64,000 nt of DNA from Lasioglossum baleicum (Eukaryota > Arthropoda > Insecta > Hymenoptera > Halictidae): NCBI RefSeq assembly GCF_051020765.1, contig NC_134936.1:17560618-17624617 (forward strand). The letters run 5' to 3'. The notes under the pieces are model-generated. The model was not told where the DNA came from and made no database searches. It saw only the letters and a program-made list of their open reading frames with translations. The translations under genes were made by a program, and so were the position numbers. Below are positions 24,826 to 35,572 of the stretch, one piece after another. The number at the start of each line of letters is the position of its first letter. Position 1 is the first letter of the stretch.

Positions 24826-24898
24826 ATTACAAGTGATTCTTGCCGCTTTGATCGTAAGACACGACGCAAATATCGGCAAGAATCATTTGCTTCGTAAA
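24826..24898 (+). other. Imperfect hairpin, pre-miRNA-sized
   Basis: The 5' arm AAGTGATTCTTGCCG continues into TTTGATCGT. It pairs with ACGACGCAAAT leading into CGGCAAGAATCATTT, with a small internal loop and a terminal loop of about 5 nt. Total stem is roughly 28 bp with bulges. It could be a microRNA-like hairpin, or the remnant of a tiny palindromic element; the very short loop favours the latter. I know of no matching named miRNA. Confidence 0.35.
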
Positions 24899-25064
24899 AT
24901 CTAGATTTAGCGCCAGATTTCAAACTGATAGACAAGCGTTATCGACGGAGGAGTGCACACCGTGTGGAGAACGTATGGAAATCTACATTATCGACATCCG
25001 CCACAACCATCAACTAGTGGCGCCACTCTCGTAATAATAAATCTCTAGACAATTAACATATTAT

Positions 25065-25231
25065 TGGACAGCGGATTTGAAACGTTTATGACAAAAATGA
25101 GGATCTAAAAATACTGTTATATTATTTTCAGCCTATTAAACATATTAAGAAAGAAAATCAATTTCTATTTTACTCCCGTTTGTTGCGAATCAAGTAGAAA
25201 ATTTGTATTTTCCATAAAGATCCGCTGTCTA
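25065..25231. mobile_element. hAT-like MITE family A, decayed copy
   Basis: The left end TGGACAGCGGATTT and right end GATCCGCTGTCTA are inverted, and the internal GACAAAAATGAGG block matches other family A copies. No convincing 8-bp target duplication remains. Confidence 0.7.
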
Positions 25232-25676
25232 CAGCAATATTATGAAATATTCTAAATCAATCTCTTTTTCGCGTATATTTCCACAGATCTTTATCGCATT
25301 TGTTTTCCCGTATCTCGTACTAAATAAATATTTGGTAACTTCCACCTTGTCGTGGAAATGTTTTCATTTCGTCGAGATCAAATAAACGCCAAAAGAATAT
25401 ACATATGTAAGGTACTTTACGGTGTTGCAGCAGGTTCGTACAGGCTGGTATTTACAGGATTTACAGGTACATAATCGAAGATTCCAAGTGACAAAGGACC
25501 GGAAAGAATGGTTGGAGAGGGAAGAAGCAGGCGCGTGAGGTTCCTGGATCCTGTTCCTGTTCCTACCAGTTCCTACGCAAGATAAAACTGGATAAAACTG
25601 ACACTGACATACACATTGTATATTTAGATAGATCTTGCAATTAGACCATAATGATCTAAGCTGACATACTCTCCGA

Positions 25677-25815
25677 TCTCCGTGCCCCACAAGTTGTCCC
25701 GCGCTCGCAGCCAATGGTTAAGCCGTGACGTCACACACAATAATTTGGCTAGAATCGAAAGTGCCAGTGGAATGACCCAATCGGACGGCTTGCTGCCGCA
25801 TACCTTCCACGAAAT
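25677..25815. mobile_element. MITE family C (CTCCGTGCC end), right end lost
   Basis: Shares TCTCCGTGCCCCACAAG, GTGACGTCA, ATTTGGCTAGAA, CGAAAGTG and GACGGCTTGCTGCCGCAT with the copy at 63566-63724. That copy retains both inverted ends; this one lacks the right terminus. Confidence 0.7.
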
Positions 25816-25951
25816 GTACATATCATACAGATACCAGAGACTTTACACATACTATACCTAAATTTTAAATGACACAATGATCCTGTTGGCAGGCTGGATT
25901 GTAGACTGTGGATCTGTGGATTGGAGTTTGGACTGTTTGGAGTGAGTTTAC

Positions 25952-26236
25952 AGTGCACCAGTGCAGTGATGCCAGAATCATGGGTCGTGGGTTTTTTCCC
26001 CTCTGCTCGTTCAGCCGACTCGAGCCCCCACTCTGACGCACTGTCGTCGCCACGTTGCTTCTACTGCGCACGCGCTACACACGAACGTATCTCTATCGGA
26101 GTACATACTTATCTCGGCAGAGTAGACGACGGTGCGAGGCGACGACGGTGCGTCAGAGTGGGGGGTCGAGTCGGCTGAGCGAGCGGAGGGGAAAAAACCC
26201 ACGACGCGTGATTCTGGCATCACTGCACCAGTGCAC
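25952..26236. mobile_element. Large fold-back element just upstream of Dronc
   Basis: Two arms of about 95-100 bp pair closely. The left includes CAGTGATGCCAGAATCA and GGGTTTTTTCCCCTC, then CACTCTGACGCAC. The right includes GTGCGTCAGAGTGGGG, GAGGGGAAAAAACCC and GATTCTGGCATCACTG. A spacer of about 80 bp separates them. It ends about 180 bp before the Dronc start codon. No coding capacity; superfamily unknown. Confidence 0.85.
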
Positions 26237-26417
26237 ACAGTGTATTGACACCGGGCGTACGATGACTCATTTAATGTCGATAAGACAACTGACACAACTC
26301 GAATAATGCGATACAAGTTTAGATGTTTAATCACAGAGTATATTGTATATCATTGTTAAATGAAACGAAAGTTTTCCATGTTTGAATACGTATGACAATT
26401 GTTCGGTGGTATTCAAC

Positions 26418-28088
26418 ATGAATCAAAAACATCGTGATATAATAGATTCGTACTGTGAAGATATAGTACCTAAAATAGATTTAAATACGTTATGGCCGAA
26501 ATTATTGGAGAATAAGATTTTTAATAGAGACGATGTAAATGTGCCGCGATGGAAGGTAAGAATACGTCGTTGTAATAAGTATTTTGCGTATATAACTTTT
26601 GAACAACGATTTTGATTGTTTTAGGATAATCTTATGGACAAATCAACCGCACGGGACATATACTTGACAATTAAAACAAGAGGACCGTACGCGTTCACCC
26701 GTTTCATCAAGAGTTTAAAGCAAAGTGGACACGAGAGTTTGGCTGATATCTTAGAAGGAAAAACATATACATTTAATGATAACGAGTTGGAGAGAAATAT
26801 TAGCGAGGATAACGCTATCAACAAAGAGGATGTCGGCGAAAGAAACTTTCGGTCTAATACAGAAAGGTAATAGTAATAATACTCAAAATATCCATCGTGA
26901 TTACAAATTATTTTCCAATTACTAAACGTTCACAAATATCGTGCGCTTTCCTTTGAAAAGGGCACAAGACAATTTTTTTTACGATATACAGTCGTCGAAC
27001 GAACCTCTACAAATTCAAGTGCAGAAGTCTACAGAATTTCTGGATGGACCTGTGTATGAAATGGTTGAAAGATATCCGATGAGAAATAAACCTCGTGGAT
27101 TGGTTTTGATAATTACAAACATTCATTACAAATATTCCTATAAGGAACCGAGAAGTTCGGCAGCCCACGATGAAGAAAATATGAGAAATCTCTTCGAGCA
27201 AATGGGGTTTCGTGTCATTTCTCTTTTCGATTTATCGAAACGGGTAAATAACTTGACTATTTTACTGAGGAAATGAAAACTTCTGAGACCCTAACGATGT
27301 ATATTCTTACAAGCAATTCGTGGAGAAAGTCAGAGAATTTTCCCAAGAAAAACTGTTACGTCACGTGGATTCCTGCTTTGTTATCGTTAGTAGCCATGGC
27401 AATGTAAATTCGCAATACGAAGTCACTGAAATCGAGTGTGTGGATAATAATCCTGAGAGTGATCTACGAAGTGCTAAAACTATTTTGTGCAAGGATATTC
27501 TGGATTACTTTACTGCCGAAGCGTGTCCTCATCTAGCCGGGAAGCCGAAAATCTTCATTTTTCAATTGTGTAGGCAAGTAAAGGAGAACCTTGAATGTTA
27601 AGACTGATTTTCAAAGATATTCTGCGTTATATTTCAGAGGGGATAAAAAACAGAGATCCGTGATAGAACCACGTCACACAACAGACATTAGTAATTTTCA
27701 TTCGATCGACGAAATGGCTGGTCCTAAGACGAATTCTGGCGAGACAATAAGAAACTACGAGGATATGCTAGTGGCGCAGGCTACTCTTCCAGGACACGTT
27801 GCTTTTCGAGATAAAATAACCGGCAGTTGGTTCATTCAAATTTTATGCGAAGTATTTATGAATTACGCGTGCAAATCTCATCTTCAGGACTTGCTTACTA
27901 TGGTGAGCCATCTAATAATTTATACGTGCCTTTATAAGACAGCTAAATTACATGATTCCCATTTGCAGGTGGACTCACGATTAAAGATACAAAGAACAAT
28001 GCAGGAGGAATGTCAGACTTTGACGGTAACGTCGATAGGATTCAATAAACATTGTTTCCTGAACCCGGGCCTTTTCGAAGAGACGTAG
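26418..28088 (+). CDS. Dronc: Initiator caspase Dronc (CARD caspase, Nedd2-like)
   Basis: Exons 26418-26555, 26625-26866, 26961-27243, 27314-27573, 27638-27902 and 27969-28088 give 435 residues, close to the usual caspase-9-like length. Residues 1 to about 90 form a CARD-like helical domain (MNQKHRDIIDSYCEDIV, then WPKLLENKIF), the adaptor-binding part. The protease domain follows: PRGLVLIITN, catalytic His249 in SSHGN, catalytic Cys307 in FIFQLCRG, and a small-subunit part with GSWFIQILCEVF. The start is the ATG at 26418; the only in-frame upstream start-like codon is a TTG. The intron between 27573 and 27638 uses a GC donor (AG|GCAAGT) and splits the Arg codon of CRG; all other introns are GT-AG. 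Dronc is activated on an Apaf-1-like apoptosome and cleaves effector caspases. Assignment rests on CARD plus initiator-type order. Confidence 0.9.
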
Positions 28089-29109
28089 TTGAAAAGCGAT
28101 GGTGATTCAATAACCGTTGAAGCATTACCAATCTATTTTATATTCGCTTATTTATCACGAAACGTCGATTTTATTCGTCGATCGAGTTCGACTTATTTTA
28201 TACTTTTTATTACATTTTATAGAGTGAGCCGAGAACGATCCTTAGTATTGAATAATACTAATATTGTTATTACTATATATCTTTCTTATTGAGAAATATA
28301 CGTGTAAATTTGTATACATAATCTACTTATTATTTATTTGCTTACAAGAAATTGTTCAACTTTTTTAGAACCCAAATACAGTTATGTTTGTGTACAGAAG
28401 CCGATTCCGAGCTTTAGTGCCGTTTCTCGGATCAGAGTACCTAAAGCGTGCTTGTCGTTAGAAATTAAACTGTCAAGATTCCAAATTAAGGGGCGCTTTA
28501 AATTAAAAACATCCACAGCTTTTCTCGTGAATCCTTATGATTTATGTCGTAATGATTTTAGATTTTACAGATGCGGATTACAAATTATATGCTTAACTAT
28601 ATTCTATAAAATCAATTAGACGAAAGAATATCCTAACACTTCCATTACCTAAGGTATTCAAGTTTTGTTTTCGTAAGTACGTACAATTCGTATAATGTAA
28701 TAGGCAAATTTTTAATAGACGGATGAACGTAAGAATAAAGCTAGGGACCTGTTTCTTCTTGCATATTGTACGATAATGATACGATACGAAGTGATTCACA
28801 ACGTTTCCAAACAATAGGAACAAATGATTTTGAAGATCTCTGTCTATTAATTGCATCCACATTCATGTTTATGAATGCAGAGGACAAAAACTAATTTCGT
28901 TTTTGTGAATCAACGAAGAAAGAATCATCTTCGCTTGAATGGACAAGTAAAGGCAACAGTAGTACCAGGAAAATAAAGAAATTCTAATGATCCAATGAGA
29001 GGGTCGAGAATAATGTTTTCGTATGCCGCGTATGTTTTTCTTGGTTTCTTTTTTTTTTCATTATCGTCCTGTACAATATCAGGTATAAATAGTATGTATA
29101 GCATGCAGT
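28089..29109. other. Dronc and PSME3 convergent 3' flanks
   Basis: About 1 kb between the convergent stops of Dronc (28088) and PSME3 (29110). Sequence is A+T-rich and non-coding; the open frame 28338-28619 shows no domain. Presumably it holds both 3' UTRs. Confidence 0.5.
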
Positions 29110-30862
29110 TTAATACAAGGATTGCGCATTAGAAGAACGAGGTTTTTTGATCTTCTCCAAATTCTTGATTACCAAGTCATGTAGAGAACAGTAACGATTA
29201 CGGACTTCGCACATAACTAACCACAAGCTCACATACTCTTTCTCGTCTAGTTCTTGGACTGCTCTTCTATAATCGCTAATGTGTGGATACTTCGCAACTT
29301 TGCTAATCACCTTTCCTCTAGAGATGAAGTACCTGCCGGACAGAAAATTTCTCCTTTCACTTTTTATTTTACACTGATCGTCACGAGGATTGTATTTCGC
29401 GCGTTCGCTCCTATATTGATAGTTTTCCCGATACTTCGTTTCTTTGTTATGCGAACGGTGATACAAACTAAACTGCTAAACTTTAGCGTTCATAAGTGTG
29501 ATTTGGCGAATAGATAAGCGTGCATTGCAACGAAATATTAAAGAGGCAGGGCCAAGAGAGTATTACCTAGATATTTGATCGAAGAATGCGGCAGCTTCGC
29601 TTTCGACAGATTGTATTTCGGCAAGCGTATCTTCTTGAATAGATACTCCGAAATTATTTCCATCTTCTATTTTTGGAATTAGGTACGAAACCCACATTTT
29701 CAACTAAAATTTTGATCCAAGATAAGCAACATAGAAGGATCCAACATTTTTTCGTGATATACTTACCAAGTTAGAATCTTCCAGCAATTGTCGAATATAC
29801 GGTTTAACTATGCAAATCAGATCGCATAGAGGCTTGTTACAAGGTACAGGTCCATTTGGTAATACCATCACTTTGGTTCCACTAGTATTGTCTATGCTAT
29901 TGTCTACTTTCAGCTTCTTCGTGGGAGGTACATCTTCGGAATGATTGAGAATTATTGGATCTGGAATAGGCACGTTTAAATCTTGATGGACATCCGATAG
30001 TTTTCTGTTACAGAATCCAGGTGTCTCCAATAATTCGTTTAACTTAACAATCTTCTCGGGAAATCCTTTCAACAGCAGTTGCTCGGCCTAAACAATATAT
30101 ACACATAGAACGGTACACGATACATATTGCAACAATTTGGACCAAAGTATGTGGCATTGAAACAACGTTCAACTAATTACCTTAGTTTTAAGAGAATCTT
30201 TGTATTCTTGAACCTGTAAGACAAACTTGAAGGATAAATACATTAAATAGAATGCTTGAACCGAATCAAACTATGTAAATACCATTTCTGCTTTTGGCGA
30301 TACTATATGTACATACTATACGTGTATATATATGTACACACATACTATATGTACAAATATATACACATATACATGTAATGGGAAATTATAACAAACGACT
30401 ACATCAATTTACATGTTTTGTTTCAAGTTGTACAGTAGAATACAATGCAACACGACATGAAACAACGAATAAACATAAAATATCGTAAAGCTGGAGAGAG
30501 AGCAGAAAACTACAAAGTACTAAGAAACAGAAACCTTATCGTTTGTCTGCGTGGTTTTGTGTAAGCGTAAAACCTGATCGTACATCGAATCGAAGAGTTT
30601 GAAAATTGAATAATTTCATGAAACAATACTGATGAGTGTTGCCGGTAGATTGTTTCCCGGAGAAATTATGAAAAAAAAGAAAGGGAAAACTGTTTGGACA
30701 TATTGATGCCGGTCTGTGTTAAATGCTTCATTAACCTAAACATTGTTGCTTGTAATTTGTCAAGCGAATCATGCGAATATAGCCTAGACTAGTACTGTCT
30801 AACGTTGAACATTGAAATCATTGTACGAAATACTTTACCTTCTGTGCTGTTGTATCAGCCAT
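29110..30862 (-). CDS. PSME3: Proteasome activator complex subunit 3 (PA28-gamma/REG-gamma)
   Basis: Minus-strand exons 30839-30862, 30181-30213, 29767-30087, 29567-29703 and 29110-29332 join in frame to 245 residues, the usual REG-gamma size. It starts MADTTAQK, then VQEYKDSL, AEQLLLKGFPEKI, and the DLNVPIPDP stretch. The homologue-specific insert follows, with a Lys-rich nuclear-localisation-like PPTKKLKV. The C-terminal helical core is KMWVSYLIPKIEDGNNFGVS (activation-loop region), then RYFISRGK and SDYRRAVQELDEKEY. It forms a nuclear heptamer that caps the 20S proteasome and promotes ubiquitin-independent degradation. It ends SSNAQSLY. A possible 39-bp extra exon lies between exons 1 and 2. 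The neighbouring gene on the same strand is another proteasome partner, Rpn6. Confidence 0.93.
30535..30573 (-). other. PSME3: Candidate cassette micro-exon of PSME3
   Basis: On the minus strand the acceptor CGATCAG precedes GTTTTACGC and the donor AAG|GTTTCT follows AACGATAAG. The 39 bases are open and in phase 0 at both sides, and would insert VLRLHKTTQTNDK between MADTTAQK and VQEYKDSL. The core protein does not need it and the acceptor's pyrimidine tract is weak, so it may be spurious. Confidence 0.3.
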
Positions 30863-31961
30863 TATATATTTTACACAAAAAAAAACACTTTATAAAATAT
30901 AACCACCCTGCCTCTTTGTTGTAACGTACAACTTGGTACAACTTCAAACAGGAAGTAGCGATGCATGTTCCTACTACGCCGTCAAATCAGAATCTGTAAT
31001 GTTAACACGGTTACAGTAATGTTTGCGCAATTTTATTATTTGTCGAGTATGACGGATTACAGTTTCGATCACATTATTCAACATTTCCGTGATAGAAAAT
31101 ATACGACGATAATATTATAGAATTATGCATCCTTTTTGGCACGAGTAACATGCACACGCGCACGCCTATACATGTTCACGCAAACGTACGTACGTGCGTA
31201 CACACATAGAAACACAAACGCAATCTATAGAATTATTTAATTGTTTTCATTCTCGTAGATATATGTAGATATGTATATCTCGATGAAAGAAATTGTACCT
31301 ACATACAACATTAACTAATATTAATATATTTCATCGCTTCACACACAAGAAGAGGATGTGGTTGAAACTATTTAATCGATTTTATTGTAAAATTTATACA
31401 AATGAATTCGTAGTTCTTCCGAGATGTTAAAGACAAGAATTTCTTTTCGTTTTTTACACTCTTCAACGACTCGAGCAGGTTTATATAAATGAATAGCAAA
31501 CAATTTGACATAGTAGTATTGTATTTCACAGTTTGTAACCGCTGCATCATACTCATTTGTTCTCAAAAGAAAAAAAAAGCCTTTCAAACAGTTACTGCTA
31601 CACAATACGCCTTACAACTGTGTGTACAATGTACGCATGTGTGCACGCACGTGCGTACCTATGTATGTGTTCAGTATCGTATATATATATATATATGTAA
31701 TGTATGTACGAAACAATGTATGCATAGCAGAAGGGATGAACTCGTATAAACTTGCGTCTGCTACACATATTACGATGTATGTGTAAGTATTTTGTGTGTT
31801 CAGATGTTAGATTTTGAAATTAATTAGCATGTGAAGAAAATCCAGGTAATCAAAGCAAATCATTTTAAATAATATAATGAACATTACAAGACCATGATTT
31901 AAATTGTTTTTTAAGTTTGCTGTTAGAAGTATATATCTATGTGTATATGTATTGAATACGG
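30863..31961. other. Intergenic between PSME3 start and Rpn6 stop
   Basis: It contains the PSME3 5' flank, alternating purine-pyrimidine tracts near 31150-31215 and 31620-31705 (CACG/CATG and TATATA runs), and a TTTATT at about 31380 that could be a poly(A) signal for Rpn6 on the minus strand. No coding signal. Confidence 0.45.
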
Positions 31962-34065
31962 CTAAGTAAGTCTTTTCGCTTTTTGATAGAGGGTGTCCAC
32001 GACTTTTCCCATACTATGTATCGTGTCCAATGCGAGTTCGTAAGTTTTATCTCGTGGAGTATCTTCGAAAACAATTAGGACACCTTCGCCTTGATCGAGA
32101 ACGCCTCTCAGTTTCTTATCCAATATCATTTGTGAGAGTTTCTTCTCCACTTGAGCGAGTGGCAACGATATGCAGGTGGCGATGTGACCGACCTGTTTTT
32201 TAAAAATAACGTACGAAATTAGTAAACTGTTTAATACAGTAATCCCGCGATCTAAGGTGGATTAGAAGAGCTTCTTGGCCCCTCGCGGGATATGCCTCCC
32301 AATGGAAGGGGCAGGCGAACAGGCTTAGATCGGGAATTACTGTATAGGGGTGCCCATATAATCGGCCTCATGTGAAAATTGCCCAAGTCCAAAAAAGTAA
32401 ATTTTACAGGAGGCGAAAAAAGCGATTTATAGCGAAACTATTTTGCTTTACACGTAGTTTTCAAATCCTGATATTGTGGCACTACCCGATAATTTATCGC
32501 TGAACTATTATCCTCAAACCGTAGAAATTAAAATACCTAACAAGGCGAAGCTGAAAACCCAATTTTCATAAAATATGGACTTAGACAGTTTTCATACGAG
32601 GCCGACAGTATGCTTATGTGTTTATATGCCTATATACCTGTACGCGAGAATAAGGTTCAACCAAGCGACACAAGTTTTGCTCGAGCATGGCGTCGTACAA
32701 GGAACCGAGATGAGCTCGTACAATCACATCGTCCTCTAACTCGTCGCGATACTTCTTCACAGCAGTTTGAAAGTCCGCCAGCGATCGCCGAGAACTTGCT
32801 TCGGCGACTGCGCGCATCGCATCCAAATCCCGACCGGCATACTTGACCGCCAGCTTTCCAGACATAATAGACTGAACGTCTTCGGGCGTGCGTAACATAA
32901 TCTTTGACAGCAACATGTATTTCAGAGCTGTTAGTGCTTTGGGACTTTCGACGCTGTCGTACCTGCGAGTAACGAATAAATTATTGAAAGTACACGAACA
33001 GGAGTAAATCCTACATAAACATAATAATTCACCCTTCGAACGCTTCATAGAAATAAGAGTACGCCGTTTTAAAATCTCGTTCGTCGGCAGCATGTAGAAT
33101 TCCTGACTGTAAATCTAGCGCAGCCTGCATTTTAGGTGGACAGTAAATTGCATTAGCAGTTGTCCTGGCACTGGTTAGAGCTGCTCTCGCTTTCGCTAAA
33201 TTACTCAGGGCATGATACGTTTTACTCTCTAACAATTGCACTTCGACCAGTAGTTGTTTATCGTCCAACTTTTTCAGTTCTTTCAATAGAGCCGATCCTA
33301 GTTGCAGTGCTTCGCTGTACATGCTGGTATCAAAGTACAATGCTATCAAACGAGCCTCCAGGGATTGCCTCAAAAATGTTCGACGTTCTTCTTTCGCCCA
33401 TTCTATACATTCCTTACATAGTTGGACCTGCACGAACAAAACATTATTCGAAATTGTCTATCGAAGTGTAAATAAAATGTCTTGGTCACTCGTATCCACC
33501 GAAAGACCAAATTCTTATGTCATACCATTTTATATCTACTTTTCTCTTCGCTATACAACTATCACGAAAGAAGGCAAGATACAGTAAGACCTCGACTAAC
33601 ATGGATTCATACGTACGCTGGAACAAATTAACCGTGTAAGTCGGAGACTTACTGTAATTGCTTTGTCTATAAGAAAATACGCCAATTTCAGTGGTTTCGT
33701 GTTACCAGTCGATACGACATATAGTTTTATCCTTGTACAAGTACCTCGATTCCAATGCCAGCTTCCAGATCCAAGAAGAAATCTACCAAAGAACGTACGA
33801 GCTTAGCAGCTTTGGCTTTGCTGATCAGACTCAGAAATGGTCTAGTAGCTTTGATCAATTCAGCTAATTCCTTCGCTTTGCCTTCTTTTTTGTAAAGTTC
33901 ACCGAGGTGTAAAATGCCTTGCTCCTTTATTCGAATATTGTCTTCGTCATCGTCAGCAACACCGATACTAGGATCGGAGATGATTTCGTTTAGGAGAGAA
34001 ATACCCTCGCTACGATTCGTCATTGAAACAGCTTGTGCTCGTTCAAATAGCATTACACCAGCCAT
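31962..34065 (-). CDS. Rpn6: 26S proteasome regulatory lid subunit Rpn6 (PSMD11)
   Basis: Minus-strand exons 33745-34065, 33033-33427, 32638-32962 and 31962-32192 join in frame to 423 residues, the normal Rpn6 length. It begins MAGVMLFERAQ. The N-terminal and middle parts are helical TPR-like repeats (IKEQGILHLGELYKKEGK; SLEARLIALYFDTSMYSEAL; VQLLESKTYHALSNLAKA). The C-terminal third is the PCI domain: FQTAVKKYRDEL, LGSLYDAMLEQNL, the winged-helix part IATCISLPLAQVEKKLSQMI, and KLRGVLDQGEGVL. It ends with a helix, MGKVVDTLYQKAKRL. Rpn6 clamps the lid to the 20S core and base. Intron 3 (32193-32637) is almost entirely two MITEs, and intron 1 carries a third. Confidence 0.95.
32237..32342. mobile_element. 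Mariner/pogo-type MITE in Rpn6 intron
   Basis: It begins CAGTAATCCCGCGATCTAAG and ends CTTAGATCGGGAATTACTG, with TA on both sides (32235-32236 and 32343-32344). Length is 106 bp. TA target sites fit the Tc1/mariner/pogo group. Confidence 0.85.
32352..32612. mobile_element. Second MITE in the same Rpn6 intron, inverted ends ~35 bp
   Basis: The left part ATCGGCCTCATGTGAAAATT with CCAAGTCCA pairs with the right part TGGACTTAGACAGTTTTCAT with ACGAGGCCGA. Ends are imprecise because flanking sequence is A+T-rich. It lies directly next to the preceding element. Confidence 0.65.
33582..33654. mobile_element. Tiny pogo-like MITE (73 bp) in Rpn6 intron 1
   Basis: It begins CAGTAAGACCTCGACTAAC and ends CGGAGACTTACTG, with TA on both sides (33580-33581 and 33655-33656). 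The terminus resembles the pogo-like element at 63733-63932 (CAGTAGAACCTCGATTAT). Confidence 0.75.
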
Positions 34066-35572
34066 CGTGATTGTATTTATGCTTCAAGAGACAAAAATTT
34101 CCGAACAAATAACCTCTTTTCCCTACCCACGGAAAACTGTAAAGACGCTTTTTCAAATAAATATACAATCAGTTTTCTCACAACACTCGAACGTGCAAGT
34201 TCAATCAGGCCCGGTTAAATTTCCTTAAAGTGCTAAACGTTTTATACGCTTACACTCACAAATAAAATTAACGAACGACAAATGAGTTGTCACTTTCTTT
34301 CTCGATCGTTTGATCCCCAAAATCCCAAAACTCATGTCACGTAACTACGCGAGTCAAGGCGACTACTAAATTCATCCACATTGTTATACCGTTATACGTG
34401 CGACGTACGTGTATGGATGTCTGTACTAATCTAATGTAATTGGAAAGTGAACGTTCTTTTTAATTCTTTAGTATCTCAATTTTAATTGTAGGATTATATA
34501 TACATTCAGATATAATATTGAAACACTTGAATACTTTTTGACTCAATTTTAGTCAAAGCACCGACAAGATACAAGACTGCCAGCCCCTGTGCTGTTCAGC
34601 GGGACCAGTAAGCGCGCGCGAACGGCGGCGAACGGGCGCGGGGATAACGTGGAACTTACAGTGATCTGAAATACCACATTGCTAAAAGTTCTACCACCGA
34701 CCAGATACTATTAAAGACTGCCAGCCTTATGGGAGTTCGTGTCACTCGAATATTTCGGTGTTCTCTTACGGCCTCTAAGATATATTCTGACTGGAGTGAG
34801 AAACAGAAGGCCATCGACATGATCTCGTTGGTGCAGAAGGCTACTGAAGAGATTCTCGTCGGTGAGAAGGCAAATCTGTCACGGAACCATATTGATCATC
34901 ATGAATTGTTACACTCTGTACCGAGCAGATATTTCAGACGATGTTGGTTTCCATATTAAAAGCAAAACTCAAGGACAAAGAATTCCTAGAAATATATTAT
35001 TGAAGAATAATTTTTTAGGAAAATCAACAATTCCTATTTCAAATTGAATACGAGACACCTCAGTTTGTAATTTCAAAACATTTCATAAACGAGAATTATT
35101 ACCTTTCACTTTTTAATACATAAATGTTACAAGAATCTATCTGGACAGAAATATTTTGAAAAGACTTTACTTTTTTGAATAAATTAATGCGTGCGAATGT
35201 TCATGGTTTAAAAGTTATACAAAAGAATACATAATCGTCTCTCGTCCATCAGTCGTCCCGCCAATAACACTGGTACATTCCCGCCAGAATAACTGCCTCA
35301 AGGCGTCAGGGCCCTGGCCGCTCGGCTGTGTCGTTGTAGATACGGTACTGTCTTGGCCGCGCATGCGCGAGTTACGGTGGGTCTGATCACATCACTGTAC
35401 TGTACAGCAGTTGACAGCAGTGTACAGTGTATTGTAATTTATTGTATTGTATACAGTGTGGGTTCACAATGGAGGCTTGAACTGGTGAACTTATGTATAT
35501 TGTTGCTGTGATTTATTGTTATTACATGTCGATAAAGCCTTTCGCATCGATATTGATGTATTGCATAGAAAT
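34066..35572. other. Divergent 5' region between Rpn6 and fused
   Basis: A 1.5-kb head-to-head intergenic region. It holds a direct repeat (ACCGACAAGATACAAGACTGCCAGCC near 34560 against ACCGACCAGATACTATTAAAGACTGCCAGCC near 34695) and a G+C-rich patch at 34600-34650. An unrecognised open frame at 34729-34959 follows, whose middle (SDWSEKQKAIDMISLVQKAT) looks protein-like but is unsupported. The fused side has TACAGT/TGTATTGTA repeats at about 35395-35460. Confidence 0.4.

Noticed and set aside
30600..30630. Extending the PSME3 cassette frame 5' to include KLFDSMYDQ
   Set aside because: No AG acceptor precedes that part; only the 39-bp block has splice-like borders on both sides.
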